A stretch of 15,322 nucleotides of DNA from UBA6921 sp031363085 (GTDB lineage: Bacteria > Pseudomonadota > Gammaproteobacteria > SG8-11): NCBI GenBank assembly GCA_031363085.1, contig JANLTU010000241.1, forward strand, positions 1 through 15,322, given 5' to 3'. Of this stretch, positions 1 through 6,683 are shown in pieces. The notes under the pieces were generated by a model. The model searched no databases. It was not told the origin of the DNA and saw only the letters and a list, made by a program, of their open reading frames with translations. The position numbers and the translations under genes are program-made. Positions within the stretch are counted from its first letter, which is position 1, and each line of letters begins with the position of its first letter.

Positions 1-917
1 GAGGCGTGCATATTGACAATTTTTCCGGTGATGGTCGCGCCACCCTTTAACACGGCGGCGTTGTTGGTGGTGCGCACGAAGCCGATGAAGACATGCGGTC
101 CCGGGGGACCGAACTCGACAAAATAACGCGGCTCGTTCGGCTTGACCCACGCATCGACGGTTTTGGTACCCTCAATGGTCGAAGTCTGGTGCCAGTCTTG
201 CCCGAGCGGAGGAACGACCTGGATGCCGTACTTGGCTGGCGCTAAATTTTTGATGACCGCGACCCCACTGCTGCTTAAATGGATCACGCCGTCGCCAAGT
301 TTGCTCACCGCTTGCGTGGCCGGGTCGTACTCGGTGCCCAAGGGATTATTAAAGGCATCCTTCGAAATCCGCCCACCGGCAATACCGTATTGCCCCGCCG
401 CATCGAACAACAGCACCGAGAAGGCATTCGCCGTGCCGTCGATGCCTTGCTCAGCCGGCAAGTCAGGGATGTTGTTGATCGGATGGTTATCCTCAAATAC
501 GAACAAGGTAATTTGCGCCGTTGGGATCACATGCCGATTCACCACAACCGTGACGCTACCGGCGCCGGTAGCCGGGATCGCCAATGCTGCACCGCCCATT
601 TGGTAACCCGCATAGGGCAACACGGAAACGAAATAACGTGTGCCGAAAACGACAGCAGGAATGTCCGCCGTCACCGATGCAGCGGCTGTTTCGCCTTGCA
701 TCACGGTCGGCGTGTGGCTGGTATGAAAACTCAAGGACAAACTGTTAAGGTCGCGCACTCCCGGCGTGACCGACAGTGTCGTATCTTGTTCGACCAACCA
801 GCGAAAACCGGAAACCGGCACACCGTCTTGATTCACAACATTTACCGTGAACACTGCCGCGTGCCCGTAAGAACTTGCGAGCGCGAATAGCCAGAAAAAA
901 ATAGTTCGGTGCGTCAC
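1..917 (-). CDS. Partial large exported beta-rich protein, unknown function (3' end beyond window)
   Basis: An uninterrupted frame runs from a GTG at 917 to the window edge, giving 305 codons without a stop. A good ribosome site (AAAGGAGC) sits 6 bases upstream of the GTG. The N-terminus MTHRTIFFWLFALASSYGHA is a Sec signal peptide with likely cleavage after the GHA near residue 20. The mature part begins AVFTVNVVNQDGVPVSGFRW, resembling the opening strands of Ig-like or carboxypeptidase-regulatory-like modules. Further on it is rich in Val, Thr, Gly and Pro with few charges, as in extracellular beta-sandwich proteins. I see no catalytic motif or anchor, and the C-terminus is missing. A 203-codon plus-strand frame (279-890) covers the same DNA but has no ribosome site or recognisable product. 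Its start overlaps the stop of the small frame at 914-1201 (GTGA). I do not recognise the family. The coding call is firm and the function unknown. Confidence 0.82.
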   Translation of the reverse strand, partial: MTHRTIFFWLFALASSYGHAAVFTVNVVNQDGVPVSGFRWLVEQDTTLSVTPGVRDLNSLSLSFHTSHTPTVMQGETAAASVTADIPAVVFGTRYFVSVLPYAGYQMGGAALAIPATGAGSVTVVVNRHVIPTAQITLFVFEDNHPINNIPDLPAEQGIDGTANAFSVLLFDAAGQYGIAGGRISKDAFNNPLGTEYDPATQAVSKLGDGVIHLSSSGVAVIKNLAPAKYGIQVVPPLGQDWHQTSTIEGTKTVDAWVKPNEPRYFVEFGPPGPHVFIGFVRTTNNAAVLKGGATITGKIVNMHA

Positions 918-1201
918 TGGAGTGCTCCTTTCTCTGAGGTTATGGTGGACAACGTTCCTACAAAAAATTGCTTAGCTAACATTGCTGTTAGCCAGGAACC
1001 GCTTTTATTTAGGATCAAAAATTTGTGATCTGCGAACACCGTGACCAATGCTTTAAACGGGATTCGAAGTGATTTTTCGCGGGATGTTTTAGACAGAAAT
1101 TTACGGTCGCATTGATCGATGCGATACGCCTCGAAGCTCGAAGCAGGTCGCTTTATCAACTGCAATTTGCGCATGACGATAGGAAACAGCAGGCTATTCA
1201 T
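914..1201 (-). CDS. Possible small leader ORF, 95 aa, unknown
   Basis: An ATG at 1201 is preceded by an excellent ribosome site (AAGGAGAGGCGA, then ATG), and the frame stops in a GTGA overlap with the start of the next gene. That arrangement is typical of translational coupling. The product begins MNSLLFPIVMRKLQLIKRPA, is basic (many Lys and Arg), and has no signal peptide, repeated motif or family I recognise. Its base composition is noticeably more AT-rich than the flanking genes, so it could equally be a non-coding leader, or the remnant of an older gene. An in-frame ATG at 1240 would extend it by 13 residues but lacks a comparable ribosome site. I keep it because of the ribosome site and coupling geometry, not because of the protein sequence. 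Confidence 0.35.
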   Translation of the reverse strand: MNSLLFPIVMRKLQLIKRPASSFEAYRIDQCDRKFLSKTSREKSLRIPFKALVTVFADHKFLILNKSGSWLTAMLAKQFFVGTLSTITSEKGALQ

Positions 1202-1579
1202 TCGCCTCTCCTTGAATATCGATGTTTCGCCTGAGGTCAATCCGCTTCAGCTCAGGCCACGACGCTAAAATAAATTAGTCAGCGAGAATGGCTCTGTACG
1301 CAAAAGAACATAACGAAGAGAAAAGAGGCCGCGAGGAAAAATACTCAACACTCAGTACACCGTGGTGTGCAAAGAGAAAAGTCCACTGTTCGGCGTACTC
1401 GTCCTTGCCCGCAGCAGACTATTTCTTCCGATGGCGAAGTCGGAGCGCCGCAACACCCTTGCAGCGCGCTCTGCTTCGGTAGGCACGTGTGGAAAAGCTT
1501 AGAACCGCTGCATGCTGGCCGACAAGTCAACCTCAGCGTCGTCGCAGACGAATGTCTATACGTACGCCTTCCATTGGGG
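1202..1579 (-). other. Non-coding leader/intergenic region upstream of the 914-1201 and 1-917 genes
   Basis: No convincing gene lies in these 378 bases; the small frames on both strands lack ribosome sites and sensible products. Visible elements are a 7-bp inverted repeat GCCTGAG/CTCAGGC (1229-1235 and 1251-1257) about 28 bases upstream of the ATG at 1201, an AT-rich stretch around 1268-1280, and a 10-base copy (1383-1392) of the core shared with the ice-binding gene leaders. I find no strong terminator for the protease ending at 1580. Only a weak ACAC/GTGT hairpin near 1360-1371 is followed, after about a dozen bases, by a T-run on the minus strand. Confidence 0.5.
1229..1257. promoter_or_regulatory. 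7-bp inverted repeat in leader
   Basis: GCCTGAG (1229-1235) and CTCAGGC (1251-1257) are perfect inverted copies separated by 15 bases. They lie just upstream of the ribosome site of the ORF starting at 1201. They could be an operator or a leader hairpin; there is no T-run next to them, so a terminator is unlikely. Confidence 0.35.
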
Positions 1580-2923
1580 TTACGGCAGAACCGCACGGCC
1601 AAGATTCAAGCGCGCTGTGATGCGGCTGTTTTTCGGATCGGAGAGCAGGTCGCCGGTGTTTTGCATCCGCGCCACGGTTTGGTCGAGCGTCTCGGCCGGG
1701 AAAGCATCGGCCGCGCGCAGCACTGCCACCGCGCCGGCCACAAAGGGTGCGGCTTGCGAAGTACCGGAATTGCTATAGCCACCGGCATTAATGATGGAAC
1801 CTGGCGCCAACAACGTGAGGATGTCTGCGCTGTTTGAAAAACAGGTGACGCGATCAGCGGCGGTAACGTAATCGGTGCAGAGCCCCGGCCAGCCGATGGC
1901 GCCGATATTGCTATCGTAAACCGCGCCGACGCGCACCGCGCCCGGCGCACAGGCGGGGCCGCTGATCCCATTAGCGTAACCGTTGTTGCCTGCGGCAACG
2001 ACAGGCAGGATGCCGGCGGCACGCGCGTCCGCAAATGCTAGTGTTGCCCACGAGCCTGGGCACTCAACTGCATTGTTGGAACCGTCACCCAAACTCAGGT
2101 TCAGCGCCACGATGTTGTAGGTTGTTTTATTCGCAATAGACCAGTTGATGGCCGCAAGGACATCGGCCGTAAAGGCGTAGCCGCCGTTATAAATGTCAAG
2201 CGCGGCGATGCGGGTGCCCGGCGCCACGGCGGCAACAATCGCGGCAACGTTGGTGCCGTGGCCGGTGTCATCCAGCAAATTATCGTTGGGTGCAAAATCA
2301 AGCGCCACCGGCACGCGGCATCCGGCCGGCACGCCCGGCGACGAACAAGAGCCGAATTCAGCGAGCGTGTAATTAACGCCAGTGTCCAGCACCGCTATGG
2401 TGGTACCGACTCCGGTTTTTGCTAGCGACTGTGCGCTGGGCTGCCCGATCAGCGGCAGGCTCTCGATGAGCGCGTGCTGGTGTGCGCTGTTCGCATACAC
2501 GCCAGCAACATAGGGACTGTTCACCAAGCGTTGCAGCGCAGCGAGATTCTCAACGCGTAAAAATGCCATCGGCAGGTGGCTGTAGTCGTAGCGCTCAGTA
2601 ATGCCCAGCGTGCCGATCACCCGCAGTGCACGCGCTTTAAGCCAGCGGTACTGCTCGGCTTTAAATTCCAGTATTTCAGAAATGTCGATATCTGATTCCT
2701 GGCCTGAGATCGTGCGCAGCATATTCACATCGCGCGCTGCTTTTTTGCTGTTGAATAACACGATCACGTCTTGGGCGTTGCCGGCTTGAATTGCGCTCAT
2801 CACCTCGATCGGCACACTCGTTGCTGCCATAGCCGCTTGTGCCAACACTGTGACCGCCGCCAATGCGATAGCACCGGCGGCATGGGCGCGGAATTTTGAA
2901 CGGCTGTTGTGAAACCATTGCAT
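1580..2923 (-). CDS. Secreted S8 subtilisin-family serine protease
   Basis: Hydrolyses peptide bonds outside the cytoplasm. Residues are numbered from the upstream in-frame ATG at 2929. A long Sec signal peptide ends near residue 35 (QAAMA|ATS). Residues about 54-148 resemble an I9-type propeptide (DVIVLFNSKKAARD onward). The peptidase_S8 domain follows: Asp182 in AVLDTGVNYT, His224 in DDTGHGTNVAA, the oxyanion Asn in VVAAGNNGYANG (about 315), and Ser391 in NSGTSQAAPFVAGA, so the triad is complete. Six Cys in the mature domain (195, 204, 290, 327, 351, 363) could form three disulfides. There is no C-terminal anchor, PEP-CTERM or autotransporter domain; the protein ends soon after the last helices. 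The ATG at 2923 is preferred because AAGGA lies 7 bases upstream of it but only 1 base from the ATG at 2929. It follows the ice-binding lipoprotein gene, separated by a terminator. Confidence 0.93.
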   Translation of the reverse strand: MQWFHNSRSKFRAHAAGAIALAAVTVLAQAAMAATSVPIEVMSAIQAGNAQDVIVLFNSKKAARDVNMLRTISGQESDIDISEILEFKAEQYRWLKARALRVIGTLGITERYDYSHLPMAFLRVENLAALQRLVNSPYVAGVYANSAHQHALIESLPLIGQPSAQSLAKTGVGTTIAVLDTGVNYTLAEFGSCSSPGVPAGCRVPVALDFAPNDNLLDDTGHGTNVAAIVAAVAPGTRIAALDIYNGGYAFTADVLAAINWSIANKTTYNIVALNLSLGDGSNNAVECPGSWATLAFADARAAGILPVVAAGNNGYANGISGPACAPGAVRVGAVYDSNIGAIGWPGLCTDYVTAADRVTCFSNSADILTLLAPGSIINAGGYSNSGTSQAAPFVAGAVAVLRAADAFPAETLDQTVARMQNTGDLLSDPKNSRITARLNLGRAVLP

Positions 2924-2938
2924 GGTCATTTCCTTTTT

Positions 2939-2948
2939 GAACTAGTTC
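2939..2948. promoter_or_regulatory. Perfect 10-bp palindrome GAACTAGTTC upstream of the protease
   Basis: GAACTAGTTC reads the same on both strands and sits 15 bases upstream of the preferred protease start, between the terminator at 2960-2991 and the ribosome site. It could be half of a regulator site, but a 10-base palindrome can arise by chance. Confidence 0.25.
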
Positions 2949-2959
2949 TGTCATCAACG

Positions 2960-2991
2960 AAAAGGGGTTTCGGGAAACATCCCGAAACCCC
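2960..2991 (-). terminator. Rho-independent terminator after the ice-binding lipoprotein gene
   Basis: A perfect 12-bp stem GGGGTTTCGGGA (2964-2975) / TCCCGAAACCCC (2980-2991) with a 4-base loop is followed on the minus strand by TTTT (2960-2963). It lies 43 bases past the stop at 3034 and only about 36 bases before the protease start. Confidence 0.9.
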
Positions 2992-3033
2992 GCTCTTAGC
3001 GCTTGCCTTCTGTATGGCTTACCTCAGCATCCC

Positions 3034-5181
3034 TTACGGCTGTTTGACGGTATTGGCAATTAATGTCACAGCCGTCTGTGCCAGCAATCGACCATTCACA
3101 GTTGCGCCACTATTCAAGGTGATCCCGGTTTTCGACAGGACGATACCCTCCATATGTGCGGTCGTATCCAGCGCGACGACACCGGCACTCTGCCAGAAAA
3201 TGTTCTTAGCCAATGCACCACCGGTTAAGACAACTTGCGCTGCCGGGCCCTGGGTAATCCCGCCTGCGATCTGGAAGATCCAAACATCATTTGGACCGCC
3301 GTTGAGCGTGACATCGGTTGATATCAAAACTCCGGTACCCCATTTGTAGAGACCAGGAACCAGGGTTAGTCCGCCAATCTCACCGGCAGTGCCTTTTTCA
3401 GTAAAATCCGGCAATAGCCGTCCAGCAGCATCGGTGTACGCCGCTTGCATGTTGCTTACAGCGGTAGTGAGGTAACCAGGCGTGGGCGACGCGTAGTTGA
3501 ATCCATACACCTTTCCGGTCACCAACGCGGAGGTCGAAAATGTACCCGAGCTATCCAAGGTTAACGAAAACCCGGTGATGGCCTCGGCCACGATTGTTGT
3601 GCCCATATCGCCAGTCACTACCGAGGCTGGGGAGGTTGGATCGGTCGTGATGCCTGTTTCTGTCAGGATCACAAAATTGCCGGCGCTGCCAAGCGTGACT
3701 GGTGCCGGGCCGTGCGCTGGATTTGGGCCTTGCGCTGCTGCGGTTCTAAAGCTCCAGTTCTTGGCAACCAAGGCATTGCCTGCCAAGTCCATAATCCCCG
3801 CAGTCAACCGGGCGGTAAATAGGCTATCGGCTGCGAGCGCGCTGCTTGGTTTTAAGGTCGCAATGTTATCCGCATAGGTCACGACACTTGGCACCAGTGT
3901 TGTGCCTTCCGTTAAGCTAAAGGTTGTACTGGTGATGGTTGCAGGCTTCATATCTTCACTGAAGGTGGCGGTGATGTCTGCGTTGCTGGCCACATCAACA
4001 GCAGCATTCGCAGGAGCGACGGACTTCACCGTGGGCACGATGGCGTCTGGCGTTGCCGCTGTTTTAAAGCTCCATATTTTGACAGCCATGGCATTCCCCG
4101 CCAGATCCATAAGCCCAGCGGTGAGCATTGCGGTAAATACAGTATCGGCGGCAAGCGCGCTGCTTGGCTTCAAGGTCGCGACCGTGCCTGCGTAGGTTAC
4201 GGTACTTGGAACAGAGATTGTCCCTTGCGCTAAGGTGAAGGTTGCGGTGTTGACGCTTACAGCTTTCATCGCCTCACTGAAAGTGGCTGTGATGTCGCCG
4301 TTGACGGCCACATCAACAGCCGCATTCGCAGGTGTTATGGAAGTCGCTGTGGGTGCCGTGGTGTCTGCGGTTGCCACACTCCCCGGCTGCGTAACAGTGT
4401 TGGCAATCAAGGTCACGGCCGTTTGTGACAACAACCGGCCATTCACGCTGGCACTGCTCGCCAAGGTGATGGCTGTTTTAGCCAGTACGATGCCCTCCAG
4501 ATGCGCGCTCGTACCCAACGCGACCACATCGGCACTCTGCCAAAAAATATTCTGCGACAGTGCACCTCCGGCCAGCAGTACGCGGGTTCCGGAAGCCTGG
4601 GTAATTCCGCCTGCGATCTGGAAGATCCAGACATCATTGGGGCCGCCGTTGAGAGTGACATTGGTGGGGATTAAAACTCCGCTGCTCCATTTGTAGACCG
4701 CCGGAGGCAGCGTCATTCCGCCAATATTTCCGCTGCCCACTTCCGTGTAGTTTGGCGCTCGTCCAGCCGCATCGCTGTACGCCGCGCCCATGTTGAGTTC
4801 CGCTGTGGTCAGGTTGGCGGGGGTGGGCGGCGCATAGTCAAATCCGTATACGTTTCCAGTCACCTGCGCTGATTTCGAAAATACCTTGGTGCTGTCGGCG
4901 ATCAGTGAAAAGCCGGTGATCGCCGTCGCAGCGTAGGTCGTGCCAATATCGCCGGTCACTGCGGATGAGTTGGGAACGGTAGAAATTCCGCTACTTGCCA
5001 GAATCACAAAATTACCGGCGGCGCCAAGATTAACCGGGCTGATTCCTGACACTGCTGCGGGCGTGATCGGGGCGGGCGGTGCGACAACACTCGACCCATT
5101 GTTATCAATGTTGCATCCGGCCATAAGTACTGCCAGTGGTGCTGTCAACAACCATCGTTTCTTGTTGAAGATCGTTTTCAT
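3034..5181 (-). CDS. Ice-binding-type lipoprotein: DUF3494, two Ig-like domains, DUF3494
   Basis: 715 residues. The N-terminus MKTIFNKKRWLLTAPLAVLMAGC is a lipoprotein signal peptide with modified Cys23, and a Ser/Pro linker follows. Residues about 46-268 form a DUF3494 (ice-binding beta-solenoid) domain, with LGAAGNFVILASSGIS and NGGPNDVWIFQIAGGITQ. Residues about 275-376 and 382-482 are two Big_5-type Ig-like domains (SxxPANAAVDV, TFSExMK, LKPSSALAAD) in a 106-codon tandem repeat. Residues about 492-715 form a second DUF3494 domain that ends the protein at NGRLLAQTAVTLIANTVKQP. Family members bind ice or inhibit its recrystallisation, so an envelope- or surface-tethered ice binder is expected; activity here is inference. 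The frame extends upstream to 5304, but that part overlaps the conserved leader and lacks a signal peptide, whereas the ATG at 5181 follows a GAGAGA ribosome site. The two ice-binding-type domains are very alike, indicating internal duplication. Confidence 0.93.
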   Translation of the reverse strand: MKTIFNKKRWLLTAPLAVLMAGCNIDNNGSSVVAPPAPITPAAVSGISPVNLGAAGNFVILASSGISTVPNSSAVTGDIGTTYAATAITGFSLIADSTKVFSKSAQVTGNVYGFDYAPPTPANLTTAELNMGAAYSDAAGRAPNYTEVGSGNIGGMTLPPAVYKWSSGVLIPTNVTLNGGPNDVWIFQIAGGITQASGTRVLLAGGALSQNIFWQSADVVALGTSAHLEGIVLAKTAITLASSASVNGRLLSQTAVTLIANTVTQPGSVATADTTAPTATSITPANAAVDVAVNGDITATFSEAMKAVSVNTATFTLAQGTISVPSTVTYAGTVATLKPSSALAADTVFTAMLTAGLMDLAGNAMAVKIWSFKTAATPDAIVPTVKSVAPANAAVDVASNADITATFSEDMKPATITSTTFSLTEGTTLVPSVVTYADNIATLKPSSALAADSLFTARLTAGIMDLAGNALVAKNWSFRTAAAQGPNPAHGPAPVTLGSAGNFVILTETGITTDPTSPASVVTGDMGTTIVAEAITGFSLTLDSSGTFSTSALVTGKVYGFNYASPTPGYLTTAVSNMQAAYTDAAGRLLPDFTEKGTAGEIGGLTLVPGLYKWGTGVLISTDVTLNGGPNDVWIFQIAGGITQGPAAQVVLTGGALAKNIFWQSAGVVALDTTAHMEGIVLSKTGITLNSGATVNGRLLAQTAVTLIANTVKQP
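3252..4661. repeat. Internal duplication in the ice-binding lipoprotein gene
   Basis: The DNA at 3252-3314 matches 4599-4661 with 5 differences in 63 bases by hand alignment, without gaps. It encodes the NGGPNDVWIFQ core of the two DUF3494 domains. Between them, the two Ig-like modules repeat with a period of 318 bases; for example, the segment starting at 3828 corresponds to 4146. DNA-level similarity this high fits fairly recent duplication or gene conversion between domains. Confidence 0.8.
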
Positions 5182-5257
5182 AGCATTCTCTCTCAATGTG
5201 AAAAGCAGTGTGAAATAGCTACGCTCCCTACAAATCATTTGCTCCATGTGCGAGTGT

Positions 5258-5302
5258 CTTTGTAGCCCTTTCGCCTCGCAGCCACTGTTCGCCGCCGTAC
5301 AC
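5258..5302 (-). promoter_or_regulatory. Conserved upstream element, copy 1
   Basis: Read on the minus strand, this element carries CGAACAGTGG and, after a 9-base spacer, GAAAGGGCTACAAAG. It aligns without gaps to 6357-6401 upstream of the other ice-binding gene, with about 38 of 48 bases identical. It begins 77 bases upstream of the ATG at 5181 and directly follows a terminator. On the minus strand TGCGAG can pair with CTCGCA around the GAAAGGGCTACAAAG loop, so a structured leader RNA is possible, as is a promoter/operator. I do not recognise it as a known riboswitch class. Confidence 0.6.
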
Positions 5303-5310
5303 AAGACACC

Positions 5311-5340
5311 AAAAGAAAAGGACCTTTGCAGGTCCTTTTC
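5311..5340 (-). terminator. Rho-independent terminator after the short ice-binding gene
   Basis: A perfect 11-bp stem GAAAAGGACCT (5315-5325) / AGGTCCTTTTC (5330-5340) has a 4-base loop. On the minus strand it runs into TTTT. It is 80 bases past the stop at 5421 and just upstream of the conserved element of the next gene, so the lipoprotein gene probably has its own start signals. The symmetry would also allow some plus-strand termination. Confidence 0.8.
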
Positions 5341-5420
5341 TTAACGATCACAGGCGTTGCTGTTGCAGCCGTTACGCGGCCGTTTGCATCACACGCTTAT
5401 TTGACGGCTTTTACATCGAT

Positions 5421-6269
5421 CTACAAGGTGTTGACATCTTCCACTTCAAGTTCCACAGCCTCGCAGGATGCAGAACCAGGAATTGTCGAGCCCGGCACTG
5501 TGGCCACCGGCACGACCGATCCAGGTAGCGAAGCGGCGGTCAGGACACCGCAACCAATAACGCTGGCGCCGGTCATGGTCACCGCGACATTCGCCAAGGC
5601 ACGACCCGCCATGGTTCCGCCGGTCAACGTGATGGAGCCAACAACACCGTCACCCGCGAGGATGTTGCCTTTGAGCGCCGAAGTCGTCAGGGTTGCTGCG
5701 GCACTCGGTGCCCAGAACACGTTACATGGCAGCCCGCCGCCGGCCATAGCAACCGAAAAGTTGGTCGCGGTGAATGCGCCATCCACGAGGAACACCCAGA
5801 CCCCATTCGCGGGACCGGTCAGCGTCAGCGTGCCGGTCTTGGCGACCGCGTCGAGACAGTAGACACCGGGTGCAAGATTTTCAGCGGCAAGCGTGGTGCC
5901 CAACATATAGGTGCATGACACTGCTTGTGATCGAAGATCGGCATATGCCATGAGGAAGTCAGCACGTGCCTGCGCCGCAAACGGGGTGGTCGCAGGAGGT
6001 GTATTGCCTGCGTAGGTGCAGCCGGTATTGGTGAATGCGCTGCCCGGAGAGACGCCGGCATCGCCAGCGACTACACCGGCAGTACAGGTGACCGCTGAGC
6101 CGCCCAGAACTGAAAATCCCGCTGCCGTACCCAATACCGGCGCAGCGGCGAAGGCCGTTGAAACGCCGCCAAGAAGCGCGGCGCTGGCAAACAAATACGT
6201 GGAGAGATAATTCTGACGGTCATTCATGGTGACTTTCTTTTTCATGTTCATGGTGGATTTCTTTTGCAT
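5421..6269 (-). CDS. Secreted DUF3494 ice-binding-type protein
   Basis: 282 residues. A positively charged N-region of about 20 residues precedes a hydrophobic stretch ending STAFA|AAP near residue 41, a Sec signal peptide. The rest is a single DUF3494 domain: VLGTAAGFSVLGGSAVT, GDAGVSPGS, a Cys-containing cap region (about 84-140), GPANGVWVFLVDGAF, CNVFWAPSAAATL, LKGNILAGDGVVGSITL and GRALANVAVTMTGASVIGCG. A Val/Pro/Ser tail and an acidic C-terminus follow. Unlike the neighbouring lipoprotein it has no lipobox and several Cys (62, 84, 119, 138, 182, 240, 269), so it is probably released and disulfide-stabilised. The start at 6269 has AGAGG 6 bases upstream; in-frame ATGs at 6251, 6245 and 6227 are alternatives. 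The family is known for ice binding, but some members in non-freezing bacteria are adhesins or unassigned. Confidence 0.9.
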   Translation of the reverse strand: MQKKSTMNMKKKVTMNDRQNYLSTYLFASAALLGGVSTAFAAAPVLGTAAGFSVLGGSAVTCTAGVVAGDAGVSPGSAFTNTGCTYAGNTPPATTPFAAQARADFLMAYADLRSQAVSCTYMLGTTLAAENLAPGVYCLDAVAKTGTLTLTGPANGVWVFLVDGAFTATNFSVAMAGGGLPCNVFWAPSAAATLTTSALKGNILAGDGVVGSITLTGGTMAGRALANVAVTMTGASVIGCGVLTAASLPGSVVPVATVPGSTIPGSASCEAVELEVEDVNTL

Positions 6270-6621
6270 GTGCAGCCTCTATCGATGTGGGAAATAATGT
6301 TCAAATGCATCACGTTCCTTGTTCCTTGAAAATGCTCGCGTCCAGGTGAGTCATGCCTTTGTAGCCCTTTCTCCCAGCACCCACTGTTCGTTGTCGAACA
6401 TGAAACTGCGAAAACAAAAAATGGCCCTGGTGGGTCTTGATCAATAAACAGATGCACATTGGAAACAGTTAGATTTAAAAGACAACAACCACGCGCGCAA
6501 GCACTGAAGATGGCGCAGCGGGTACCGCTGATGGAAGCGCCGCTACTGCCGAGTCATCACCAGGAGTCGCAGCGGGTAAACACACGCCGGGGAGAAAAAA
6601 CGCTGTTAGATATGGACAAAT
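6270..6621 (-). other. Intergenic region upstream of the short ice-binding gene
   Basis: No gene is seen. It holds the conserved element (6357-6401), an AT-rich stretch at about 6465-6485 that is the likeliest promoter zone, and a weak GC hairpin followed by a T-run on the minus strand (about 6410-6440). It also has two direct copies of CGCAGCGGGTA (6514-6524 and 6568-6578), the first inside a small AGCGG/CCGCT hairpin. I could not assign a sigma-54 or clear sigma-70 promoter. Confidence 0.5.
6357..6401 (-). promoter_or_regulatory. Conserved upstream element, copy 2
   Basis: Partner of 5258-5302. The 15-base block at 6357-6371 (GAAAGGGCTACAAAG on the minus strand) is identical to 5258-5272, and CGAACAGTGG (6381-6390) is identical to 5282-5291, with the same spacing. 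It begins 88 bases upstream of the ATG at 6269. A GTTCG/CGAAC hairpin with loop ACAA borders it on the minus strand; the equivalent stem in copy 1 has one A-A mismatch. Confidence 0.6.
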
Positions 6622-6655
6622 AAAAAAGGCGCGGTACGCAACTGCGCACCACGCC
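6622..6655 (-). terminator. Strong Rho-independent terminator after the Met-rich gene
   Basis: A 28-base near-perfect hairpin (6628-6655; GGCG/CGCC, GGT/ACC and CGCA/TGCG segments joined by G-T pairs) is followed by six T on the minus strand (6622-6627). A second small hairpin, TGATCG/CGATCA with a UUCG-type loop on the minus strand, lies between it and the stop codon (6661-6676). Confidence 0.85.
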
Positions 6656-6683
6656 TATCGTGATCGCGAACGATCAAATTAAA

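Noticed and set aside
279..890. Plus-strand open frame of 203 codons
   Set aside because: The product is Arg/His-rich with no domain. The opposite strand has a ribosome site, a signal peptide and a longer uninterrupted frame.
1367..1837. Plus-strand open frames opposite the protease 3' end
   Set aside because: They overlap the conserved catalytic Ser region of the protease on the other strand and show no domain.
3252..4661. Repeats as a mobile element or CRISPR
   Set aside because: The repeats are in frame, encode duplicated protein domains and have no spacer pattern or transposase.
5258..5302. Cyclic-di-GMP (GEMM) riboswitch in the ice-binding leaders
   Set aside because: ACAAAG and GGGC segments are reminiscent, but the conserved GEMM core and receptor-loop sequences are not present, so no riboswitch class is assigned.
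5182..5304. N-terminal extension of the ice-binding lipoprotein to an ATG at 5304
   Set aside because: It would translate the conserved leader and displace the lipoprotein signal peptide into the interior. A ribosome site fits the ATG at 5181.
6402..6600. Sigma-54 type promoter upstream of the short ice-binding gene
   Set aside because: No TGGC and TGC pair with the required spacing was found on the minus strand.
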